A stretch of DNA of 9,413 nucleotides, taken from assembly GCA_949507465.1 (NCBI GenBank), contig CATEMS010000047.1:1-9413 (forward strand). The letters run 5' to 3'. Every line of letters begins with the position of its first letter. Positions within the stretch are counted from its first letter, which is position 1. Below are positions 1 to 4,138 of the stretch, piece after piece. Position numbers and translations under genes: made by a program. The notes under the pieces were generated by a model. It was not told the origin of the DNA. It searched no databases and saw only the letters and a list, made by a program, of their open reading frames with translations. Source of the DNA: Flavobacteriaceae bacterium (GTDB taxonomy: Bacteria > Bacteroidota > Bacteroidia > Flavobacteriales > Flavobacteriaceae).

Positions 1-1
1 G

Positions 2-220
2 GTGTATCCAAATCCAACAAATGCACTTATTACTATAGAATCACCAGTAAGTACATTAGAGCGCGTCTCTGTGTATTCTATAACGGGTGTACTGTTATTA
101 GATAAAGAAGTGTCAGCAAACACAACAACTCTAGATGTATCTGGTTTTGCTTCTGGAACTTATTTTGTAAAAGCTACCTCCAAAAATGCAAGTAGTGTGA
201 TACAAGTATTAAAGAACTAA
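2..220 (+). CDS. C-terminal T9SS sorting domain of a truncated secreted protein
   Basis: Only the last 72 residues are inside the window; the gene begins upstream, so the GTG at its edge is an internal Val codon and not a start. The visible part is a type A T9SS sorting domain (TIGR04183 type). It opens with the hallmark YPNP motif (residues 2-5), continues as a short beta-sandwich with SVYSITG (about residues 23-29) and a GTYFVKA strand (52-58), and ends in a hydrophobic-basic tail VIQVLKN. In this family the domain directs export across the outer membrane and is removed or used for surface attachment; the enzymatic part that would define the function is not visible. The gene ends in TAA just before a strong terminator and converges with another T9SS cargo gene on the minus strand. 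The sorting-domain call is firm; the protein's function is unknown. Confidence 0.9.
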   Translation: MYPNPTNALITIESPVSTLERVSVYSITGVLLLDKEVSANTTTLDVSGFASGTYFVKATSKNASSVIQVLKN

Positions 221-235
221 ATTAACTGGATGATA

Positions 236-272
236 AAAAAAAGTCCCAAGCTAAAAGCTTGGGACTTTTTTT
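236..272. terminator. Bidirectional intrinsic terminator between convergent genes
   Basis: A perfect 11-bp stem AGTCCCAAGCT (242-252) / AGCTTGGGACT (256-266) with a 3-base AAA loop is flanked by an A-run on the left (235-242) and a T-run on the right (266-272). The A and T runs extend the stem and give a U-tract for transcripts from either direction. It lies 15 bases past the stop of the plus-strand gene ending at 220 and 36 bases past the end of the minus-strand nuclease gene, so it probably ends both transcripts. Confidence 0.93.
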
Positions 273-308
273 ATTGAATCACGTGAGGGTTTAGGCCTTT
301 AGGGCACC

Positions 309-1352
309 TTATTTAATCATTAACTTTTTGGTAGTTATCTTGCCATCTTTGGCGTTTAAAGCCATTATGTATAAACCAGCGGTTAGTAATGAAACATCAA
401 TACTTTGATTTGCTTTTACACCAGAAATATCTTTAACTTTTTTTCCTGAGAGAGTCCAAATGGTAACTGAAAATTCTGGTTGGTTATTATTTGAATTTAC
501 TCCAACAGTATCTGTTGCAGGATTGGGATAGATGGTAAACTCTTTTTCATTGTTGGTATCAATATTAAGGGTTCCCCAGCGATCTTCTGCGGGTGTTCCT
601 CCCCAGATAATTGTAGCAAGGTATGGATTGTCTATAAAGGGGTTTCTGTTTCCATATGCATTTTCAAGGTAGTTGTTTCTTTGATCTTCGTAGGTAGTAT
701 CAACAGGATCCTCTACATTCCACTGTAGATATGTTTGTAGCATATTGGTCCCAGATTCAAGAGCACCAACTCCATTTAATGAGGGTAAGCATCTGTCTCC
801 ATATCTTGTATACATATACATCATCATTCTTGCTACATCCCCTTTCCACTCGTCTCCGGGGTACCAGTTTCCATTGACATCTGAGGCTGTACCAGAACCA
901 GCTGCAAACTTTTTGTTTCCACGGTTTCCATTCATTTGTACATCACTAGATCTTATGTTGTGTGGATCTGCAACAATACCTGTAAAAATGTTACTAGTTC
1001 CTCCCATTTCAGGGTCTGAATTGCTGCGTGCAAAGACATGCTCTCTATTAAAATTACATGTATTACCTCCAAATTCTTGTTTGTTTCTAGTACGTTGGGT
1101 AACACAGTTTGCATTGTTATACCCGTAGATTAAAAGCACATTTTGGTTGTTTTGTGGGTCTTGATCTGTTTCTAACAGCGTGTCTCGTACATCACCATAG
1201 GTAAATGTTGTGTTATCAATGTCAATTTTTTCTTGAAGCTCATTATACAATGCTTCTCCTGTAAGGGTTAGATTTACATCGTTGTAATACGATTGTTGTG
1301 CAAATAAGATGCTAGTAATACTCAGGCAAAAAAGTAGTTGTGTTTTTTTCAT
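309..1352 (-). CDS. Secreted endonuclease I family nuclease with T9SS sorting domain
   Basis: A 347-residue extracellular or periplasmic nuclease of the endonuclease I (EndA/NucM/Vvn-like, PF04231 type) family, which cuts DNA and sometimes RNA with a divalent metal. Residues 1 to about 18 are a signal peptide (MKKTQ, hydrophobic core, FAQQ near the cleavage site). The catalytic domain spans about 25-250. NREHVFARS (102-110) holds the His-Me-finger Glu104-His105 pair, with His105 the expected general base. DPHNIR (129-134), NGNRGN (141-146, with a likely metal-binding Asn), WYPGDEWKGDVARMMMYM (163-180) and YGNRNPFID (233-241) are family blocks. A T9SS type A domain follows, from YPNP (275-278) to KKLMIK at the end. 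The start ATG overlaps the upstream methyltransferase stop by one base (TAATG), which implies translational coupling. Likely roles are nutrient or phosphate scavenging from DNA, or biofilm turnover (inference). The catalytic core looks intact. Confidence 0.93.
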   Translation of the reverse strand: MKKTQLLFCLSITSILFAQQSYYNDVNLTLTGEALYNELQEKIDIDNTTFTYGDVRDTLLETDQDPQNNQNVLLIYGYNNANCVTQRTRNKQEFGGNTCNFNREHVFARSNSDPEMGGTSNIFTGIVADPHNIRSSDVQMNGNRGNKKFAAGSGTASDVNGNWYPGDEWKGDVARMMMYMYTRYGDRCLPSLNGVGALESGTNMLQTYLQWNVEDPVDTTYEDQRNNYLENAYGNRNPFIDNPYLATIIWGGTPAEDRWGTLNIDTNNEKEFTIYPNPATDTVGVNSNNNQPEFSVTIWTLSGKKVKDISGVKANQSIDVSLLTAGLYIMALNAKDGKITTKKLMIK

Positions 1353-2566
1353 TATATATTTTTTTTAAGCAGTGCCATATAAAATCCATCAAATCCAGAA
1401 CTTGAGGGAAGAATTTTTTCGTCTTTTACAAAAGTAAAGTTTTTACCGGCATCTCGCTTTAAAAATGCTTTTACTTGTTTTTCATTTTCACTTGGTAATA
1501 TAGAACAAGTAGCATACACAAGGTCTGCGCCTGGTTTTACCATCCTAGAATAAGAATCTAAAATTTCAGCTTGAGTTGCTTTTATCTCCTCTAAAAAATC
1601 AGGATTCATTTTCCATTTGGCATCTGGATTTCTTCTTAACACGCCCAGTCCTGTACATGGAGAATCAATAAGTACTTTGTCCGCTTTTGCTATGAGTTTT
1701 TTAATGACCTTTGTAGAGTCAATGAGCCTTGTTTCTATATTATGAATACCATTACGGCGGGCTCGTCTTTTTAGTTCATTTAATTTATTTCCATAGATAT
1801 CCATGGAAACAACCTGCCCTTTGTTTTGCATCAATGAGGCTATATGCAAACTTTTCCCACCTGCACCTGCACAAGCGTCTACAACACGCATTCCTGGCTT
1901 TGGGTCAACAAGTGCTGCTACTTTTTGAGATGAGGCATCTTGTACCTCAAACCAACCTTTTTTAAAGGCATCTGTAATAAATACGTTTGCACGTTCTCTC
2001 AAGACAAGTGCATGTGGATACCCTTTGATTGTTTTTGTGAGTATTTCATTTTCTTTTAGAGATAATTGAACCTGCTCTAGAGTTGCTTTGATTGGATTCA
2101 CTCTTAAAACAACCTCTGCCTGTTTGTTTAGAGCTGCTAATTCTTGATCCCATTTTTTTCCTAATTCTTTTTCACCCAGCTCATCCAGCCAATCTGGTAT
2201 AGATTCTCTAATTTTTCTTGTTTTTGATAATTCATCAAAACGTCCTTTAATACGTCTTGTTGGTGTTTGTTCAAACTGAGTCCAGTCTTCAGGTATAGCA
2301 ATACCTTTAAGGGTACACCAAACGGCAAACATTCTGAAGAGGTTGGCACGAGAAAAGGGAGCTTGTACCTCTGCGATTTCTTGATACAGGCGTCTCCACC
2401 TCACCATATCATAGGTTGTTTCTGCAATAAAACTGCGGTCTCTAGATCCCCAGCGTTTGTCCTTTTTAAGGGTAGCTCTTAATACTTTGTCTGCCTGTTT
2501 TTGTTTATTAAAAATAAGGTCTAAAGAATCTATAGTAGCAAAAACAAGGGTTCTGTGTAATCTCAT
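1352..2566 (-). CDS. RsmB/NOP2/Sun-family rRNA (cytosine-5) methyltransferase
   Basis: A 404-residue SAM-dependent RNA m5C methyltransferase, probably acting on 16S rRNA in the cytoplasm. The N-terminal ~140 residues fit the helical NusB-like RNA-binding region seen in RsmB. The Rossmann methyltransferase domain follows: FEVQDASSQ (206-214), SAM-binding motif I DACAGAGGK (230-238), motif IV DSPCTG (301-306) with Cys304, RRNPDAKW (311-318) and motif VI ATCS (352-355) with Cys354. By analogy with E. coli RsmB, Cys354 is the attacking nucleophile and Cys304 aids product release. It ends with a GFDGFYMALL block (391-400) typical of the family. Length is close to RsmB (429 in E. coli). It is the first gene of an operon with the nuclease and is transcribed divergently from the BNR lipoprotein gene. 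The exact target base (RsmB- or RsmF-like) cannot be told from sequence, so no symbol is given. Confidence 0.93.
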   Translation of the reverse strand: MRLHRTLVFATIDSLDLIFNKQKQADKVLRATLKKDKRWGSRDRSFIAETTYDMVRWRRLYQEIAEVQAPFSRANLFRMFAVWCTLKGIAIPEDWTQFEQTPTRRIKGRFDELSKTRKIRESIPDWLDELGEKELGKKWDQELAALNKQAEVVLRVNPIKATLEQVQLSLKENEILTKTIKGYPHALVLRERANVFITDAFKKGWFEVQDASSQKVAALVDPKPGMRVVDACAGAGGKSLHIASLMQNKGQVVSMDIYGNKLNELKRRARRNGIHNIETRLIDSTKVIKKLIAKADKVLIDSPCTGLGVLRRNPDAKWKMNPDFLEEIKATQAEILDSYSRMVKPGADLVYATCSILPSENEKQVKAFLKRDAGKNFTFVKDEKILPSSSGFDGFYMALLKKNI

Positions 2567-2586
2567 AGGTAGGTAGTAAAAAGCAT
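2563..2586 (-). promoter_or_regulatory. Possible leader mini-ORF and hairpin ahead of the methyltransferase gene
   Basis: In the predicted minus-strand leader, an ATG at 2586-2584 opens a 7-codon frame (MLFTTYL) whose TGA (2565-2563) overlaps the methyltransferase start in the form ATGA. Directly upstream and overlapping, AAGCAT (2597-2592) can pair with ATGCTT (2586-2581) around a 5-base loop, followed by a short T-run, so the mini-ORF start would sit in the stem. This arrangement could couple initiation to a leader peptide or form a weak attenuator. No ribosome binding site is visible and the frame is short enough to arise by chance. Confidence 0.22.
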
Positions 2587-2608
2587 GGTGAATGCTTAAA
2601 TGCGATTA

Positions 2609-2616
2609 CAAAGATA
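2609..2616 (-). promoter_or_regulatory. Candidate Bacteroidetes -7 promoter element for the methyltransferase-nuclease operon
   Basis: TATCTTTG on the minus strand matches the Bacteroidetes -7 consensus TAnnTTTG exactly. Transcription would start near 2602-2604, giving a leader of about 36 bases before the methyltransferase ATG at 2566. No good TTG is found at the usual spacing upstream, so this rests on the -7 match and position alone. Confidence 0.45.
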
Positions 2617-2662
2617 TCCTATTTCTAACGATTTGTTTTCGTTACTTTTACTAAAAAATGAT

Positions 2663-3712
2663 ATGTCAATAAAACACTTTTTTATACTCTTTTCTGTTCT
2701 TATTCTCAGCGTTTCTTGCAAAAAAAACACAAAGAAACCTTTTACTAGTGTAAGCATTACTCAAGTATTTAAAGACAGCTTGAGTATACGCGCAATTGTT
2801 GCTCAAGATACTTCCAATGTATGGTTTGCTGCCAACAAGGGAGTGGTTGGACTCATAACCGAAAAAACACCAAAAATTGTAACGGTTACCTATGATAAAA
2901 TACCGCTGCATTTCAGGTCAATAGCAAAGACAACATCAGCTGTTTTTATATTGAGCATAGATACTCCTGCAGTTTTGTATAAAATTGACGTCAAAGACAA
3001 TGAGGCTACTGCTATGCAAGAGGTGTATATAGAAACGGGCGAGGGTGTTTTTTACGATGCTATTTCTTTTTGGAATGACAAAGAAGGTATTGCAATGGGT
3101 GATCCAATAGGTGGTTGTCTTTCTATTATCATAACAAGAGATGGGGGAAATTCTTGGACCAAGCTATCTTGTGATAACTTGCCAGATGTAGTGGCAGGGG
3201 AGGCTGCATTTGCAGCTAGTAATTCTAACATAGCAATCTATCAAGATCATACCTGGATTGTAACAGGAGGGAAGCGGGCTAGAGTGTTTCACTCTCCAGA
3301 CAAAGGTCTTACTTGGAGTGTGTATGATACTCCTATTTTACAAGGGGGTGTTATGACGGGTATTTACAGTGTTGATTTTTTGGACGCTACTACCGGTGTT
3401 ATTTTTGGTGGAAATTGGGATGATACCTACTTCAATGAAGGCAATAAAGCCATTACCAACGATGGTGGTAAAACATGGCGTTTACTCAGTAACGGCAAAG
3501 GTACAGGATACCGATCTTCTGTATCTTTTGTCCCAGGAACAAAAGGGCAGGGTATTGTTGCAGTTGGATCACCAGGTATTTCTTACAGCAGCGATCAAGG
3601 CGATACGTGGAGTGAATTATCTAAGGAGGGCTTTTATGCTATAGAATTTGTAAATGATAGCGTGGCTTTTGCCAGTGGCAATATGAAAATTGCCAAGCTA
3701 AAATTTAAATAA
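2663..3712 (+). CDS. BNR/Asp-box repeat lipoprotein, predicted beta-propeller
   Basis: A 349-residue protein, predicted to be a lipid-anchored beta-propeller. A frame open from 2600 is longer, but the ATG at 2663 is preferred because it starts directly with a lipoprotein signal: MSIKHFF, a hydrophobic core, then LSVSC with Cys19 as the likely lipidated residue, followed by KKNTKK. The charge after the Cys is basic, unlike the acidic surface-export signal of some Bacteroidetes lipoproteins, so a periplasm-facing site is plausible. Four Asp-boxes mark propeller blades: TRDGGNSW (158-165), SPDKGLTW (211-218), TNDGGKTW (265-272) and SSDQGDTW (309-316). Relatives are variously annotated as sortilin/BNR, YCF48-like or, misleadingly, oxidoreductase. 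No redox motif or sialidase catalytic set is visible, so no reaction is assigned. The gene is monocistronic and divergent from the methyltransferase gene. No TAnnTTTG promoter was found upstream and no terminator directly after it. Confidence 0.85.
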   Translation: MSIKHFFILFSVLILSVSCKKNTKKPFTSVSITQVFKDSLSIRAIVAQDTSNVWFAANKGVVGLITEKTPKIVTVTYDKIPLHFRSIAKTTSAVFILSIDTPAVLYKIDVKDNEATAMQEVYIETGEGVFYDAISFWNDKEGIAMGDPIGGCLSIIITRDGGNSWTKLSCDNLPDVVAGEAAFAASNSNIAIYQDHTWIVTGGKRARVFHSPDKGLTWSVYDTPILQGGVMTGIYSVDFLDATTGVIFGGNWDDTYFNEGNKAITNDGGKTWRLLSNGKGTGYRSSVSFVPGTKGQGIVAVGSPGISYSSDQGDTWSELSKEGFYAIEFVNDSVAFASGNMKIAKLKFK

Positions 3713-3727
3713 AACACCTCATAAAAC

Positions 3728-3755
3728 CGATAAAAAGCAAAAAAATAAGATAAAA
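3728..3755 (+). promoter_or_regulatory. Paired GATAAA boxes upstream of the first small-RNA promoter
   Basis: CGATAAA (3728-3734) and GATAAAA (3749-3755) lie 20 bases apart, about two helical turns, with the nearer box starting 19 bases before the TTG of the promoter. The second unit has the same pair at nearly the same spacing. They could bind an activator or act as an AT-rich upstream element; the region is very AT-rich, so chance contributes. Confidence 0.35.
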
Positions 3756-3767
3756 TGTTAAAAAATC

Positions 3768-3798
3768 TTGTTTTGTAGGAAAATTCTTTCTATATTTG
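3768..3798 (+). promoter_or_regulatory. Bacteroidetes-type promoter for small RNA 1
   Basis: TTG (3768-3770, within TCTTG) is followed after 20 bases by TATATTTG (3791-3798), an exact match to TAnnTTTG. Both the -33 and -7 parts and the spacing fit the Bacteroidetes primary sigma factor. The start would be near 3803-3805. No open reading frame with a start codon follows closely, so the transcript is probably non-coding. Confidence 0.75.
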
Positions 3799-3803
3799 TT
3801 TCA

Positions 3804-3898
3804 GGTTAATTTTTGAAACTGATATTACGTGCCTCAAATGTAATGTGAGTTCACTAATGGCGAGTATAGCGGGGGCTTTCTCGCCATTTTGTGTTTTA
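3804..3898 (+). ncRNA. Predicted small RNA 1 (conserved-loop hairpin plus terminator)
   Basis: A transcript of roughly 95 bases is predicted from the promoter above to the terminator tail. About 18 bases in, ATATTAC (3822-3828) pairs with GTAATGT (3840-3846) in a 7-bp stem with one T-G wobble, exposing the 11-base loop GTGCCTCAAAT (3829-3839). A linker of 9 bases leads to the terminator hairpin. The loop is nearly identical in small RNA 2 while the stems differ but still pair, which supports a real structured RNA. Function is unknown; an exposed loop of this kind is typical of base-pairing or protein-binding regulators (inference). I cannot place it in a known RNA family from memory. Both ends are estimates. 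Confidence 0.65.
3856..3898 (+). terminator. Terminator hairpin of small RNA 1
   Basis: A 9-bp perfect stem AATGGCGAG (3856-3864) / CTCGCCATT (3880-3888) is followed by a T-rich tail TTTTGTGTTTT (3887-3897). The 15-base loop can form a small inner hairpin AGC-GGGG-GCT (3868-3877). The interrupted T-tract makes this weaker than the other two terminators in the window. Confidence 0.7.
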
Positions 3899-3909
3899 TA
3901 AATTTTAAT

Positions 3910-3954
3910 TTTGAGTTGTAGGATTGAAAAATTTTTGATGTATAAAAACTCAAA
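3910..3954. repeat. Inverted repeat between the two small-RNA units
   Basis: TTTGAGTT (3910-3917) and AACTCAAA (3947-3954) are perfect 8-bp inverted arms separated by 29 AT-rich bases that include the palindrome AAAAATTTTT. It lies between the terminator of unit 1 and the GATAAA boxes of unit 2. It may be an operator or a leftover of the duplication; nothing similar is seen before unit 1. Confidence 0.35.
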
Positions 3955-3960
3955 TAAATT

Positions 3961-3989
3961 CGATAAAGTGTAAATAAAATGCGATAAAA
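3961..3989 (+). promoter_or_regulatory. Paired GATAAA boxes upstream of the second small-RNA promoter
   Basis: CGATAAA (3961-3967) and CGATAAAA (3982-3989) are 21 bases apart, and the nearer GATAAA starts 19 bases before the TTG at 4002, the same distance as in unit 1. The longer word CGATAAAAAGCA occurs at 3982-3993 and also at 3728-3739, where it covers the other box position. Confidence 0.35.
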
Positions 3990-4001
3990 AGCACTTTTTT
4001 C

Positions 4002-4031
4002 TTGTATAGTCTAAATAAAGGATTATATTTG
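4002..4031 (+). promoter_or_regulatory. Bacteroidetes-type promoter for small RNA 2
   Basis: TTG (4002-4004, within TTCTTG) and TATATTTG (4024-4031) are separated by 19 bases. The -7 box is identical to that of unit 1. The start would be near 4036-4038. Confidence 0.78.
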
Positions 4032-4036
4032 TGTCC

Positions 4037-4119
4037 TACTTATAGTAGTAATGTTAGGCATGTGCCCCAAGTGTGTTTAACAAAAAATCAAGAGCAGCCT
4101 TATAGCTGCTCTTTTTTTT
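4037..4119 (+). ncRNA. Predicted small RNA 2 (conserved-loop hairpin plus terminator)
   Basis: A transcript of about 83 bases is predicted. TGTTAGGCAT (4052-4061) pairs with GTGTTTAACA (4073-4082) in a 10-bp stem with three G-T wobbles, exposing the 11-base loop GTGCCCCAAGT (4062-4072). The loop starts exactly 30 bases after the -7 box, as in small RNA 1, and differs from that loop at 2 of 11 bases. Compared with RNA 1, stem pairs change together, for example T3826-A3842 to C4059-G4075 and A3822-T3846 to T4055-A4079. A 7-base A-rich linker leads to the terminator. A 9-codon frame (MLGMCPKCV, 4051-4080) overlaps the hairpin, so a tiny peptide is an alternative reading. Both ends are estimates. 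Confidence 0.7.
4090..4119. terminator. Strong terminator of small RNA 2, possibly also ending the ABC exporter operon
   Basis: AAGAGCAGC (4090-4098) / GCTGCTCTT (4105-4113) is a 9-bp perfect stem with a 6-base loop, followed on the plus strand by an 8-base T-run (4112-4119). On the minus strand the stem is followed by GATTTTTTG, so it could also stop transcription from the ABC exporter gene, whose stop codon is 20 bases away. Confidence 0.9.
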
Positions 4120-4138
4120 ATCTAATAAAACAAGAGCC

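Larger units (their letters stand above)
3728..4119 (+). repeat. Tandem duplicated small-RNA cassette filling the 3713-4138 gap
   Basis: This stretch has no convincing protein gene. It contains two units offset by about 233 bases with the same order of parts: CGATAAA (3728 / 3961), a second GATAAA (3749 / 3983), TTG (3768 / 4002), TATATTTG (3791 / 4024), exactly 30 bases, GTGCCYCAARTGT (3829 / 4062), then a terminator hairpin (3856 / 4090). Sequence between these parts is largely unlike, so this is either an old duplication kept by selection or two members of a small-RNA family. See the separate entries for promoters, RNAs and terminators. Confidence 0.75.

Noticed and set aside
294..306. Minus-strand GTGCCCTAAAG resembling the conserved small-RNA loop
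   Set aside because: Only about 8 of 11 bases agree, flanking bases do not pair into a stem, and no promoter lies at the 30-base distance.
745..1128. 127-residue plus-strand frame opposite the nuclease gene
   Set aside because: It lies wholly inside a gene with complete catalytic and sorting motifs on the other strand, and its translation has no recognisable features.
2600..2662. Upstream in-frame ATG that would add 21 residues to the BNR protein
   Set aside because: The added residues would bury the lipoprotein signal peptide inside the protein; the start at 2663 gives a normal signal with Cys at position 19.
3835..3842. Minus-strand TACATTTG inside small RNA 1
   Set aside because: It matches the -7 consensus but falls in the conserved loop, has no gene downstream on that strand before the convergent BNR gene end, and is not kept in unit 2.
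3858..3902. 14-codon frame MASIAGAFSPFCVL over the terminator of small RNA 1
   Set aside because: It coincides with the terminator hairpin, has no ribosome binding site and has no counterpart in unit 2.
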